Program-made: the position numbers and the translations under genes
In this document: positions 1 through 12,967 of the stretch, in pieces
How the letters are laid out: the number at the start of each line of letters is the position of its first letter
Numbering within the stretch: the stretch's first letter is position 1
Source of the DNA: Cunninghamia lanceolata
Lineage: Eukaryota > Streptophyta > Pinopsida > Cupressales > Cupressaceae
Direction of reading: 5' to 3'
NCBI GenBank assembly: GCA_027924645.1
Contig: BSBN01001753.1
Coordinates: 1,425,042-1,489,041 of the forward strand
Length of the DNA: 64,000 nt
The notes under the pieces: generated by a model
The model's input: only the letters and a program-made list of their open reading frames with translations
Told to the model about the DNA's origin: nothing
The model's database searches: none

Positions 1-1285
1 AAATTAAAGTATTATGAAATACTTTATTGGACAAACCAAAGGATAATATTCTACAAAAACATTTTATTAACCAAATTATTATTACTCATGGCTAATAAAG
101 AAATACACAGGAGAATATTACCGAGATAGAATAAAGATTAAGGCATTGATGAATACTTTATCATGTGAAGACCAAAAAGGTAGGTTAAATATTAAATTAT
201 TGCCAAAGGCAATTAATTAAAAATAAAATGAAGAGCCGATATGTGAAGGGTTACAACCGTAAAGATGCAAGATATATATGGGAGATGCAAACCGAAGTAA
301 AAATCATCATCAATAGATTAGAAAAACATCATGATCAGCAGTAGGAGATAATAGAAGAAGTTCATAATATTTTAAAAGACCATGTTGCAAGTATTATATT
401 AAAGAAGTTCATAGAAGATCTCTGATTCTGTGGTTTTATAATGGCATCAATTGTTTGTTGAAATTATTCAGTTATTTGGTTATCTCCAGTTTAGTATTTC
501 CTTATTATTCAAATTGATATATCAAGTATATATTTAATTTGTCAATGCACATTTGCTATATTTGTGTGATTTGATTAAATAATTTCCTTAAAAGGAATTA
601 AAAATCCTTCTAGTCAGTCACAGTAATCTAGAAGTGTTGATTTGGATCACTAAGAAGAACTATATAATTAGGATTATCATTCTATCTCCAAGTTGATATT
701 ATATGTTGTTCTTGTATAGTTCATTCAATTGGTTCCTTCAAGAAAGGATTAAAATTCCTTCTGGTGAATAACAAGAAACATGATTGTGTTAGTTGGATAT
801 TAGTTATAAACCAAAGTATTGTGCCAAACAGTTAGAGTTATTGCCCAATATAAGCCACTGGTCTTAGATTTTCATTTGACTCTGTTTACCCAACAAGGCA
901 CTAGTCTTATCTCAATTCATCATTCAGTTTTATCCAAAACCCATCCATTAGTTGAGCATAGTTATAAAATTTACCTTGATATTGCTTATACAATTTATAC
1001 CAATCAATTTTCAGATATTAGAAATAGAACTAATTAGCAAGCTTTCATCTATTCCACACCATTTGCCACTATGGGTAGATCCATTAACTTAGTCACAACA
1101 CTTATACTCATTTAATCTACCCTAACTTTCAAGGTCTACCCACCTAGGTATAGCAGTGCCTAAAGTGCAGGGAGTCATTAACCCTATAGGTTAACTCTAT
1201 CGCGTTAGTTCAAAAATGTTGCCAATCTAATTATAGAGTCTGGCATCCTCTTAGGATCTACAACCTGCATGTTTGAGACCTAACA
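1..1285. other. Unassigned AT-rich DNA left of Copia-1
   Basis: I see no convincing gene. The longest open frame (819-1037, 72 codons) has no recognisable domain and looks like chance. Two similar short segments near 590-630 and 740-775 (AAAGGAATTAAAAATCCTTC-like) can each fold on themselves. The stretch stops abruptly where the truncated Copia-1 LTR begins, so it is either flanking DNA or another decayed repeat. Confidence 0.5.
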
Positions 1286-2875
1286 AAAGCTTCTACTCCC
1301 TGAAGACTTTGTTTTAGGGTCACTCCCAAGGAAGCTACTACTCCATGAAATGAGAACACACTTACAAAATATTACAGTATGACAGTCTTTCTACTATCTG
1401 AAAACTAACATTGAAACTCACACTTTTGAAGATTGTACTTCTACCTCTTCACACTTTCTTTTGAAGATCTGATTATTTAGGAACACTTTATAGTTGATCG
1501 CTGTCACAAATATGTCTTCAAGATGAATCAGGACAACATCAACAACTTCTGCTCTTTCTCCTTCAATTGCTCACCAACAATGCATTCATTATGCCTTTTA
1601 TCTACTTGCGAGCTTTCTGAATCACATTGTAATCACACCAACCTCGCTCAATTTGATTTATAATTTATACAAGATATTACATTGATTACATTGCTTGTCA
1701 GCTAGATACAACATAAAAAATGTATTTACAAGTCGGCCAAACAATACAACACATGAAACGTGTAGAAGATAGATCCTAAGTGAAACCACACGTTGCACTA
1801 GTAGAAGATCCATGCCTTGCAAGCACCACCACTTGCTTAACCAGGTCCAAAACATTCTTCACAGCTTCAAACACCAAGGAATTACATCCACACACTTCGC
1901 TCATTTGAAAATAGGACAAACTTAAGCAAAACATATGAAAACATTGAAGCATAATGGCCACAACAACTTGAAAACCTTGTGCAATACTGGAAACAAGAAA
2001 GATCTTCATGAAAATCTTCCATATGAGTCTATAGGACTCATACACCACCCCTAAATACACCTTAACCTCAACACATCAAAGATTTGTGCTGCATATCTTC
2101 AATCATGAATTTTGAGAACACCAAGTCCATCGGAACACTCTGCAACATGTCATTTTAAAAATTGAGATGCGGACCACCAAGAGGCTTGAAACTACAAGGA
2201 AGCATGCAATACACATCCATTATCATATCCTAAAAACTGCAAAGGCATCCATTCACTTCTGGAGGAATGCGAAGCATTTCAACAGATCTTCAACACTTCC
2301 TCACTCTACTAGAACACATTCTGATACTCTATCATGCATAACTTTCATAGCGGAAGGACAAATGATCTGAAAACTTAGAATTATAACCTTCACTGAATCC
2401 TGAACACAATTCCAAAACCTCATGGATATATCTGCAAATGTGGAGGAATGTGGAGCATTCCATTGTCCTATACAGAACATCTTCACATAAGTGACACTGT
2501 CTTCAAACAATCAACAACAAAACACTCTTTCGGTAATGCAATCATCATGGAACTTGGATCATACATGCTACAGGCCATTAGTAGCATCAGCAACACTTTT
2601 GATCATCTTTGTGCTTTTAATTCCCATCTTAATATAAACTATATCTTCTCTCTTTTCTTGTTGGATGGGACATGACATCCAACCATGAATTGTATCTTCT
2701 TCTCTTGTGGGATGGGGCATGACATCCAACAATGAACTATATCTTCTTCTCTTATGGGATGGGGCATGACATCCAATCATGAACACCATCATACCACCAT
2801 GATAGTGTTGACATCAATGACAACCTAGTCACAGTGTTGGCATCAATGACAACCCTATGAATCATATGTGTAACA
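1286..2875 (-). repeat. Copia-1 3' LTR, truncated
   Basis: It matches 8605-10266 nearly throughout, starting at the iterated segment (CTACTCCCTAAAGACTTTG...) and ending in TGTAACA next to a C-rich tract. It carries three copies of a roughly 47-bp repeat near 2638-2785 (each with GATGGGGCATGACATCCAA-like core), against four in the other LTR. Confidence 0.8.
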
Positions 2876-3102
2876 ATCTCTCCCTTTGGCATTGATGGAA
2901 ACACATATCTACATCTCTCCCCCTTTGACATCAAGGACAAACAAACAAACACATTCTTTCTTAGACCATGACTTCTTCTTGCAACAAACAAGCTCCTCCT
3001 AACATCAGCAACCACTACCTGCTCCCCCTGAGAGGTAGCCACCATCAGTCCAGAAACAAGATATAACATGAACTCCCCCTGGACAGATGCACCATTATGC
3101 AT
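2876..3102 (-). promoter_or_regulatory. Copia-1 polypurine tract region
   Basis: Directly inside the 3' LTR the minus strand has purine-rich AAAGGGAGA-type blocks. The first (2876-2886) abuts the LTR and is where plus-strand DNA priming is expected. Further blocks (CTCCCCCTTTGACATCAA at about 2911, CTCCCCCTG at about 3023, CTCCCCCTGG at about 3073) repeat the motif. The stretch holds no gene. Confidence 0.6.
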
Positions 3103-6100
3103 CTAGCAAGAAGAAGGAGGGGTAATTACCCCTAACCTCTGCTAGAGATCCTCAAAAATACCCTTTGCCAGAGCCTTTGTGAACATATATTCTATTTGAT
3201 CCTTTGTTGGAACATATTCCAACTTCACTTCGTTACCTGCAACCTTCTCTCTCAAAAGGTGATAGCTGATTGCTATATGCTTGGTTCTAAAATGCATCAC
3301 TGGATTCTTGGAAATATTGATAGAACTTGTATTGTCACACAAGATAGGAATAGGCTCATCATACAATACCTTGATATCCTTTAGGGTTTGCTTCATCCAC
3401 AACACTTGTGTACAGTAGGATGCTACTACAATGTACTTTACCTCTGCAGTAGATAGGGACACTGAATCTTGCTTCTTGCTCTGCCATGAAACTAATTAGC
3501 TTCCTAAAAAGAAAGCACCACCACTTGTACTTCTTCTATCATCAAAATAACCAGCCCAGTCAGCATCAGTGTAAGCACTTAAATCAAAGTCATTATTGTG
3601 ATAAGTGAAATCAAAATGAAGATAAAACTAATCTAATGCATAAACAAAACGATTATACCTTCATTGAAACCTCACGAATCCATGCGGGAAGGAGATGCAC
3701 CCAAGAGCTCCTCAAGATTGTTCCCATGATCAGTGTGACTAATGTGGATTGCTCAAAGCTTTTCAACACAAATGTGGATGAGAGACAAGTGGATGGATAG
3801 ATTAGATGGGATTGAGGCAAGATTTTGACAATATGGTGGCATGATAAGGAGATTTTGGAGAGATTTTGGCAGAGGTTTTGTGCATGAAGGAGTCTCTCCC
3901 AAATGGCTTGGAGAGGGTTTCATTTATAGAGTTCTTGAAAGGAGGATGGAGGGTGAGGATTGAAAAATGAGATCAAGGGCTAGGAATCAATGAGAGTTAG
4001 GGTTAGGATTGAAGCCATAGCCTTGTGACAAGTGTCACAAGGAGAGTGGATGAGGGAGATCAAGGGTTGAAACTTGGTCAATGGGTTTGGAGGGCTCTCA
4101 TTAAAAGTGAATTTTAAATGCACATGGGGAAAGGTGTGGAGGATTAAAATGAATAAAAGATTCATTTTGGGAAGAGGGGACATGACAAGTGAATTTTTAA
4201 TTCACTTTTATGTGGAGATGTGAAGATGGTACTCTTACATGTGTAAGAGAATGATAAATGAGGGTTAAGGGGGATTTGACCCTTTGAATAAAAGATTGAT
4301 TTTTATTCAAAGGTGCATGGAAGAAGGGGATAAGCAAGGTTAATTGAGTGTTTAGCTTAATTAACCTAGGTCTAGGGGATAGGTAGGCTAGGGTAGCTTA
4401 GGGTAGGTCAATTAGTAGGCTAGATCAATTAGATAACCATGATTTATCTAATTAATGAGGATTAGGAAAAAGGATAATTTAACTAAATAAATATTGTGAA
4501 TATTTATTTAATCAAATGAGGATAATGTTGTAAGGTAAAAGTGATAAATTAAATGAATTAATTTATCACAAGGAATGGGTAAATGGTCAAGGTAGACAAT
4601 GAGGGATAAATTAATTAAATAAAATAAATTTATTTAATTAATAGGAGGAATTAATGAGGGTGTAGAGATATGGAAAATTAGTTTGCGAAGCAAGCCAATT
4701 TTAGGTGTCTACAATTACCTCTTGGATACAATAGGCCATAATCTAAAGTTCCTTTCAAGTATCTAAATATCCTTTTCACTACCTTCTCATGTGTTTGATT
4801 TGAATTGGCTTGATATATGGCAACCACACATACTACATGCATAATATCAGGTCTAGAAGTAGTCAAGTACAACAGTGCACCAATCATAGATCTATAGACA
4901 GTTTGATCCACCTCCTAAGACTCATCGTCTTTGCTCAAGTGACATCCAGTGACCATGGGAGTACTCGTGCTAGTTTTGAATCCTCCATACCAAACAACTC
5001 TTTGACATACTTAGATTGAGAGATAAAGATGCCACCATCTAGCTGAGAAATTTGAAGCCCAAAGAAGAAAGACATTTCACCAATCATAGAGATTTCAAAC
5101 TCTTTTTACATGTCCTCTACAAACTTCTTACACATATCATCATCTCCACCAAAGATGATGTCATCAACATATACTACAACTATCAATATCATGTTTCCTT
5201 CCTTGATGTAAAGATTTCTATCTGTAGTACCTTTCTTGAAGCCCTACTGAAGTAAGTACTTGTCCAACCTAGCATACCAAGCTCTAGGTGCTTTCTTAAG
5301 ACCAAAGAGAGCCTTCTAGAGTCTGCACACCATGTTCGGATCTTCTGATATCTAGAAACCATTTAGTTGTTCAATATAAACCTCTTTCTCTTGGTCACCA
5401 TTCAGAAATGCTGACTTAACATCCATCTGATATACCTTGAAGTTCTTATGAGTAGGAAGAGCAAGGAACATTTTGATTGCCTACATCCTTGCTCCCAGAG
5501 AAAAACTCTCCTCAAAATTAGTACCTTCAACTTGTGTGTATCCTTTGCATACCAGTCTTGCCTTGTTTCTTACAACTTCACCTTCTTCATTTAGTTTGTT
5601 CTGGAACACCCATTTTGTTCCTATGACATTCTCATTTACTGGTCTGGGAACCAATTCCCATGTCTGATTCTTCTCAATCTAAACCAATTCTTCTTCCATG
5701 GATTTTATCCATCCATCATCTTTACTAGCATTAGCAAAGTTTTTAGGTTCCACCTTTGATAACAAACACAAGTTTACTTGCTCATGTGTCTTAGCAAGTC
5801 TTCTCCTTATCTGCACACCTTCATCCTTATCTCCAATTACTTGATCTGCTAAGTGGTTCTTTTGAACATACTTTGCTAGAGTCTTAGGCATCTGCTATGG
5901 TTCTTGTTCCTTTTCTTCTTTCACTTCTTCTTCCTCATTTATAATGCATGGAAAGATATCAGATTTAGAGTCCTCTGATTCATGTGAGATCTGATACAGA
6001 TCTTCATCTACCTTGACATTTGTGCTTTCAATCATCTTCCCCAACCTTTTGTTGTAGCATCTATAAGCCTTGCTTCTGGTTGAGTAGCCAAGAAAGATTC

Positions 6101-8286
6101 CTTCATCACTTCTTGAATCAAACTCTCCTATGTCTTCTTCATCTCTTCTGATATAGTATTTGATACCAAAGATCTTGAAGTATCTGGCTGTGGGAGGTCT
6201 TCCATACCATAGCTCATAAGGGGTCTTAGTGTTCTTGACCCTTAATTGCACTATGTTAATTAGATAGACAATAATATGAACTGCATCCTTCCAATACATA
6301 TCAGGTAGATCTGCATCTTTCAACATTGCCCTAGACATCTCTTGCACAGTCCTATTCTTTCTTTCCACTACTTATTTTGTTGAGGGTTCCTAGGAGCTGA
6401 TAGATGTCTCCTAATACCATGATCTTCACAAAATATTTTAAATTCATTTTAAGTGAATTCACCTCCTCTACCAGACCTCAAGCATTTGATCTCAACATCT
6501 ACTTCATTCTCAAACCAAAGCTTTGAATACTTTAAATTTATCAAGGGCATCTAATTTTTCTCTTAAGAAAGTAACCCAAGTCATTCTAGAATAATCATCA
6601 ATAAGCAACATGAAATACCTCTCACCTTGTTGACCCTTTACTCTTGTAGGGCCACATAGATTAGTGTGAATTAGCTCCAATGGCTTTGAAGAAGAATACT
6701 CCTTGCTTTTGAAGTTTGTCTTTGTCTACTTTCCCATTTGGCATTCTCTGCATACTGCATTTGTAGGCTTGATTATCTTAGGCATATCTTTCACTGTAGA
6801 ACTAATCTTTACCATATTATCAAAATTGTTGTGTCCCATTCTCTTATTCCATAGCCAACATTCACTGGACTGATCCAACAAACATGTTCTTCCATTTACC
6901 TCCTTCAGGTGATAGATATCACCATATGTCTTGATACCTTCTACCACTAATTTTCCAGATCCTGCCTTCCTAATCTCACAACCTTTGGCATGAAATGTGA
7001 GATTATACCCTTTACTACACATCTGACTGACACTGAGAAGATTGTGTTTTAGCCCTTGACATAAAGGACATCCTCAGTCCTATTCTTCCCATCAATAGTT
7101 AGAGCACCTTTTCCACAGATTTGTGCTAACTCATCACCACCAAACTGGACATCACCACCATCCCACTTCTCAAGGCTAATAAACTTCTCCTTGTCACCAG
7201 TCATATAATTTGAGAATCCACTGTCAATCATCCAAGCCTTGGATTCTTCTTTTGCATGAAAGGCAATCCATACAACCATTGATCTTTCATTGTTTTGATT
7301 TGTTTGCAAGGTATCAATCTTCTCACGAGTCCTAGCATCATCCTTTTTGTTACCAACATTCAGAGCCATGAAAATTATTTCATCATTTGAATCATCATGA
7401 TCCTCATCTTCTGAAGAATAATTACTTTCTATGGAATACAGGGTTCTCCTTAACTTGTCTCTCATGTTATTACCCCTTGATTCTTTGAAAGGACATTTAG
7501 AAGCAAAATGACCAACCTTTCCAAAATTAAAACATTTGAAGGGTAACTTACCCTTTTATTTGCCAGTACCTTTCTTCAGTCTTCTTACAAAATTTGCTTC
7601 AACTTCATTAGAGCTCTCATCTTCATCAACAGCTTCTTCTTTGGTCTTCATACTAGTTTTGAAAGCAACTTCTTTCTTTGGAGCATCACTGCCAAACTCT
7701 CTCATTTCAAAGGCAGTAAGGGTACCAAACAATTTGTCTACAGTGTATGTATCCAAGTCCGCATTCTCCTCAATGGCAGAAACCTTATGACTGTAAGATT
7801 TAGGAAGAGATATCATAATCTTTTTCACAATCGCATCTTCTTTCACTTCTCCACCAATACCTATAATGTCATTGACCACTTCATTCACCTGGAGAATATA
7901 TCTAGCAATGTCTTCATCCTCTGACATCTTTAGATTCTCAAATCTGTTCTTGAAGATTTGCACCTTGGCTTGCTTTACTTTCTTATCTCCTTGATAGATG
8001 GTTTTAAGTTTATCCCAAACTTCTTGAGCAAAATCACACCCATTATTTTTGAAAAGTCTGAATCAACTAACCTAATCATGATAGCAAATTTTGCCTTGGC
8101 ATTGTTATCATACTACTTGATTTCATCTGAATATGTAGGAATAGTAGCAGGAATTATGTAACCAGACTTGACAGAGTCCCAAAAACCACACCCTAAAGAA
8201 TTAATATAAACTTCTGTCCTTAGCTTCCAAAAGGCATAATTTGTTCCATCAAACCTAGGAATCTTACTGGATCCATTTTGTGCCAT
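3103..8286 (-). pseudogene. Copia-1 gag-pol polyprotein, decayed
   Basis: The order from right to left is gag, zinc knuckle, protease, integrase, reverse transcriptase, RNase H, the Ty1/copia order. The start is the ATG at 8286 (a protein beginning MAQNGS), 44 nt inside the primer site. Visible landmarks are a gag block at 7963-7556, a zinc knuckle near 7530 whose second Cys codon reads Phe, a protease DSG near 7220, a GAG-pre-integrase segment (7022-6726, CRECQMGK), an integrase core end (6368-5895, ERKNRTVQE), reverse transcriptase remnants (5891-4720) and RNase H (YTDADWAG near 3560, then 3462-3142). Many stops and shifts break it. A solo LTR splits RNase H at 3597-4713. The reading frame resumes cleanly on both sides once the insertion and one duplication are ignored. 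No function remains. Confidence 0.85.
3597..4713 (-). repeat. Solo LTR (Tat-like family) inside Copia-1 RNase H
   Basis: It starts TGTGATAAG, ends GTGTCTACA and is flanked by ATTAT (3592-3596) and ATTAC (4714-4718), a 5-bp target duplication with one change. Read on the minus strand it opens TGTAGACACCTAAAATTGG, matching the LTRs that end at 57807 and 62817. No internal region is present, so it is a product of LTR-LTR recombination. The antisense frame at 3980-4183 is not a gene. Confidence 0.85.
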
Positions 8287-8329
8287 CTCAAACCTTCCTC
8301 AAGTGGTTAAGCTTCCCTCAAAGGAACTT

Positions 8330-8342
8330 GGCTCTGATACCA
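8330..8342 (-). promoter_or_regulatory. Copia-1 primer binding site
   Basis: The minus strand reads TGGTATCAGAGCC, two bases inside the 5' LTR end. This complements the 3' end of plant initiator methionine tRNA and primes minus-strand DNA synthesis. Confidence 0.9.
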
Positions 8343-8344
8343 AT

Positions 8345-10266
8345 TGTTGAACACACCAGGATACTGAGAGGGGGGTGAATCAGTATCTAAAACAATCTTC
8401 AATTAAAACAACTTCAACTTATCCAAAGCATAATAAAACTTAAGCATCATGGTATTAACATGAACATGAAAGTTTAACACAATGTACATTAACACGTAAC
8501 ACCCGATATACGTGGAAAACCCTAGAAGGGAAAAACCACGGTGAGGATTAACTCACAATATATGAAGCTCAAATAACAACTTTGTTTAGGGCTACAACCC
8601 AAGGAAGCTTCTACTCTCTAAAGTACTTTGATTTAGGGTCACTCCCAAGGAAGCTTTTACTCCCTAAAGACTTTGTTTAGGGTCACTCCCAAGGAAGCTA
8701 CTACTCCTTGAAATGAGAACACACTTACAAAATATTACAATATGACAATATTTCTACTGTCTAAAAACTGACATTGAAACTCACACTTTTGATAATTGCA
8801 CTTCTACCTCTTCACACTTTCTTCTGAAGATTTGATCAGTTAGGCACACTCTATACTTGATCATTATCCCAAATATGTCTTCAAGATGAATCAGGACAAC
8901 ATCAACAACTTTTGCTCTTTCTCCTTTAGTCACTCACCAACAATGCATTCATTCTACATTTTATCTACTTGCAAGCTTTTTGAATCACATTGCAATCACA
9001 CCAACCTCACTCAATTTGATTTACAATTTATACAAGATATTACATTGATTACATTGCTTGTCAGCCAGATACAACATGAAAAATGCATTTACAAGTCAGC
9101 CAAATAATACACAACATGAAACGTGTAGAAGATAGATCCTAAGTGAAACCACACATTGCACTAGTAGAAGATCCATGCCTTGTAGACACCAACACTTGCT
9201 TAACTAGGTCCAAAACATTCTTCACAACTTCAAACACTAAGGAATTACATCCACACACTCCACTCATTTGAAAATAGGACAGACTTAAGCAAAACATATG
9301 AAAACTTTGAAGCATAATAGCCACATCAACTTGAAAACCTTGTACAGTATTGGAAACAAGAAAGATCTTCATGAAACTCTTCCAGATGAGTCTACAAGAC
9401 TCATACACCACCCCCAAATACACCTTAACCTATGCACATCAAAGATTTGTGTCACATATCTTCAATCATGAATTTTGAGAACACCAAGTCCACCGAAACA
9501 CTCTGCAACATGTTGTCATTTGAAAAATTGAGCTGTGGACCACTAAGAGGCTTGAAACTGCAAGGAAGCATGCAATACACATCCATTATCATATCCTCAA
9601 AACTGCAAAGTTATCCATTCACTTCCAGAGGAATGCATAGCATTTCAATAGATCTTCAATGCTACCTCACTCTGCCAGAACACATGTCGATACTCTATCA
9701 TGCATAACTAAGTTCACAATAGAAGGACAAATCATCTGAAAACTTGGAATTATCACCTTCACTACATCCTAAACACAATTCCAAAACTGTATGGCCATAT
9801 CTGCAAATACAGAGCATTCCATTGTCCTATATAGAACATCTTCACATAAGTGACACTGTCTTCAAACAATCACAAAAAAACACTTTTTCGGTAATGCAAT
9901 CATCATGGAACTTGGATCATACATGCTATAGGACATCAGTAGCATCAGCAACACTTTTGGCCATCTTTGTGCTTCTAATTCCCATCTTAATATGAACTAT
10001 ATCTTCTCTCTTTTCTTGCTGGATGGGACATGACATCCAACCATGAATTGTATCTTCTTCTCGTGTTTGATGAAATCCAACCATGAACTATATCTTCTTC
10101 TCTTGTTTGATGACATCCAACCATGAACTGTATCTTCTTCTCTTGTTGGATGGGGAATGACATCCAACCATGAACACCATCACACCACCATGATAGTGTT
10201 GACATCAATAATAACCTAGTGACAATATTGACATCAATGACAACCCTATGAAACATATGTGTAACA
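8345..10266 (-). repeat. Copia-1 5' LTR
   Basis: It is a 1.92-kb LTR beginning TGTTGAACACACC and ending GTGTAACA on the plus strand. Near 8590-8720 it contains about three copies of a 46-bp unit with core GGGTCACTCCC. Near 9995-10175 it contains four copies of a 42-47 bp unit. The right flank (ATAAG...) has no partner on the left because the left LTR is truncated. Confidence 0.85.
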
Positions 10267-11143
10267 ATAAGTGGGATGTCCCATTTTCTAAATGGGACAT
10301 GAATAATAAATAAATACATTAAAATAAATAATTAATTCAAACATTAGGACTTACAAGTTGTATGACACACCTAATCCCAATATTCTCCCACCTGTTGTAT
10401 ACCTTGCAAGAGTACAATTAAGCTCAAACAAATCATGAAGCAAACACCAATGGTACCACCATGTTGTCCCAAGTGAACTCCACTATGATCGTAGTCTTCA
10501 TAGAAGCATTTACAACATCTTCTAAGTGACCACCATCCTAACAACAACTATCTCATCCTCCATCATGCCTAAACATAAAAGATAAGAACTTCAATCCAAG
10601 ATGAGACACTAAATGTCACATAAACACACTAATGTATCCAACCTCAACCCATTACTAGAACACAAACACATATTAAGTCCAATCTTCTCCAGAATAGGAT
10701 CAAGTATGCACCACATACTCCTAGTCTAGCTAAAACAATGACCATAGCTAGTTGCTCACATCCAACTAACCCTAACCATTGACGAACCTTTTATTCATGG
10801 CATATCCAACCCACACTATAATCTATCTCGTCCCTATATAATCTACTATCTTACACTCAAGGTTACTACCTCCATGGTAATAAACTCACCAATGTGCAAA
10901 AAATTTGAAGACCCTTGATACAATAGCCTAATGAAAACTATCCACCAAAGACACATATATCTCCTAAGACTCCCACTGCATAGACAATGTTTAGTTTAGT
11001 GTCGACCAAAGCATCAAAAAGTCCACCAATCAACACTCACACAAAGGGTGTGGTTCATGCCATCAAAACTTGTATCAAAGAACACATATAGTATGATTTG
11101 CAAATTGTAACCAACCTACTGCAAAATAGAGCATACTTTAGTT
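10267..11143. other. Unassigned repeat DNA left of Copia-2
   Basis: There is no coding frame. The block AATATTCTCCCACCT at about 10379 reads on the minus strand as a GGTGGGAGAATATT-type polypurine tract common in copia elements, so this may be the edge of a further decayed element whose LTR fills 10267-10380. It was continuous with 50149 onward before Copia-2 inserted; the TAGTT duplication is 11139-11143. Confidence 0.45.
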
Positions 11144-12570
11144 TGTTGAAATGCACAAGACAACTTAGAGGGGGGTGAATTAGTTGTAACCAAAACTTAA
11201 CCTCTTTCAAACATCAATGCATCAACCACTTAATCACTGTTATTAAGATTTAACCATGAAAGCATGAAATCAGAAACTTAAAGACATTCACACATGAGAC
11301 ACCAGATTTTTTATGTGGAAAACTCAATAAGGGAAAAACCACGATGAGGATTAACTCACAATATAAATGATATATCAAAATTTACAACAAGGCTCACTAT
11401 CGAGGCTCATTGCCTTAGGGCTCACTCCCTAAAATGCTCACTGCAAAAGGAAGGGGGTCACTGCCAAGAGAAGAGGCTCATTGCCAAAAGAGCTCACTGC
11501 CAGAAGTTGGTGAATTGAGATAGTAGCATCTACACCATGCCAAGGTTCAGTTCCATTGAAGCGCAATAAAACTCCTTTGCTCTACTTTTCTTTTACACTT
11601 TGCACTTATCTTTTCATCTTTGCTACATCATACCTTGTTTACAACTTCATTACATGTATTTATACAATTCATCAACCTTGGAATGTACATCAAGGTCGGC
11701 ATTACAATCATCAACCATTGGAACAATCTCCAAGGTTGGCATACATGCATACATTAAAATAGGTCTAGACCTAAACAACTTTGTGAAGGAAAAGAATGAA
11801 TATGGACCACACCACGCCTTAGTTGGGACTCAAATGCAATCTCCCATGCAACAACACGCTATCACAAACTCCAAAGCATAATCTCAAGTAGTGAAAACAA
11901 CCGAGTCAGCCAAAACTAGTGTTAACACTAAGACCTTTAGGAACACGCTTCACCCACAATCCGAATTACACTTTGCGAACCAATCAAAAAGTTGGAACAC
12001 AATCTAGAGACATTTATAAGCATGTTACAATCACCAAGAACTTCCGCACAACCCCCAAACATTTTATCTAGAAGATTCTTCAAACCGGAGCAATTAAACA
12101 TTACTATCGGCTACTGTCATAAAGAAAAGATCACTTCTGGAGCATTAAATCAGAACCATTTTAACTGAAGGTACATAACATCATACCAGACTTAATCTCA
12201 GAACCGTAGACTATAAAACTTAAATGTGGAGAAATGAGGAGCAGAATACATTCTCCCTGTCACCATTGAATACTCAGAAAAACAATTTTTTACTCTGGTG
12301 AATAGAACTCACTCAAATCTTCACACCAGAGGCTCAAACTTGAAACATAGCAACTATAGGCATCCCTTATTATAACTTCCAAACCGTAGACAAAGAATTC
12401 AATATACAGGATATGCAGAGCAAAACACTGCACTGTTCTTGTGAAATAGAACAGTTTTGCAATTGTACTAACTTCTCAAACACTTGCTCAAACTTATCCA
12501 AATGACTTCCTTAGATGTTGACCTTAGGTGTTGACATCAATGATAACACTTACTGCTCATACTTGCAACT
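11144..12570 (-). repeat. Copia-2 3' LTR
   Basis: It opens TGTTGAAATG. It ends ACTTGCAACT where the family ends ...CA, so the last base is mutated. A TATTTATA at 11657-11664 is TATAAATA on the minus strand, a likely promoter. Segments around 11385-11510 repeat GGCTCACTGCC-like words that fold into short hairpins. Confidence 0.88.
11391..11510 (-). other. Hairpin array in Copia-2 LTR, partly decayed
   Basis: Intact units include AGGC-TCATT-GCCT (11403-11415), TTAGGG-CTCACT-CCCTAA (11415-11432), TGC-TCACT-GCA and GGC-TCATT-GCC. The loop reads AGTGA or AATGA on the coding strand, as in Copia-3 and NA-5. Other units have broken stems. Confidence 0.6.
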
Positions 12571-12967
12571 ATCTCCCCCTTTGTCATTGATGGCAACACA
12601 TGATGTGAAAAACCATCAAGACAAACAAACTTGCTTTGCTTCTTTGCTCCCCCTTACTTTATACTTTCTCTAGCTACAACTTTCTCAGAATCTCTCTCCT
12701 TAAGTTTTTCACATGAACTTCTCTCCCCCTTTGACATCAATGGCAAAGGGTTCCGGACCTTTTCTCTCTCTTTATTTATTAGGGCTCAATTCAGATCTTA
12801 CTGCACTACTCCCCCTGTCAGCATCACTACAACACTTACTGCTCTTTATCAGGAACTCATATTAGCAACATCTACCTACTCCCCCTAAGAGGTAGCCTTC
12901 AAAACATCAATCCTGATCAAAGAATGAGACTTTGGGCACAACTGGACTAATGCATTTCCTATGCATC
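12571..12967 (-). promoter_or_regulatory. Copia-2 polypurine tracts
   Basis: The C-rich tract ATCTCCCCCTTTG (12571-12583) abuts the 3' LTR and is the expected plus-strand primer tract. Related blocks recur near 12647 (CTCCCCCTTAC), 12722 (CTCCCCCTTTGACATCAA), 12811 and 12880. There is no gene; the 85-codon plus-strand frame at 12631-12888 overlaps these tracts and looks like chance. Confidence 0.65.

Larger units (their letters stand above)
1286..10266 (-). mobile_element. Copia-1: old Ty1/copia LTR retrotransposon
   Basis: This minus-strand element reads, from right to left, 5' LTR (8345-10266), primer site (8330-8342), gag-pol remnants (8286-3103), purine-rich region and 3' LTR (2875 down to 1286). 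The 3' LTR lacks the part matching roughly the first 300 bases of the right copy as written on the plus strand, so the element is cut off at its left side and no target duplication can be checked. The LTR copies differ by several per cent by eye. Gag-pol carries many stops and shifts. The element is dead and older than Copia-3 or NA-5. Confidence 0.85.

Noticed and set aside
382..387. Reading the PDSGAD motif at the end of ORF-A (residues 382-387, near 38139-38156) as an active protease
   Set aside because: Only five residues follow before the stop, so no protease fold is possible. It may be a remnant or chance. The coordinates of this entry are residue numbers.
1776..2060. 94-codon minus-strand frame kept at equal length in both Copia-1 LTRs (also 9139-9423)
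   Set aside because: The two copies differ at 13 of 94 residues, including non-conservative changes, with no domain. This looks like an unconstrained LTR frame.
8330..8345. Possible tRNA fragment
   Set aside because: TGGTATCAGAGCC is a primer binding site complementary to tRNA; no tRNA cloverleaf surrounds it.
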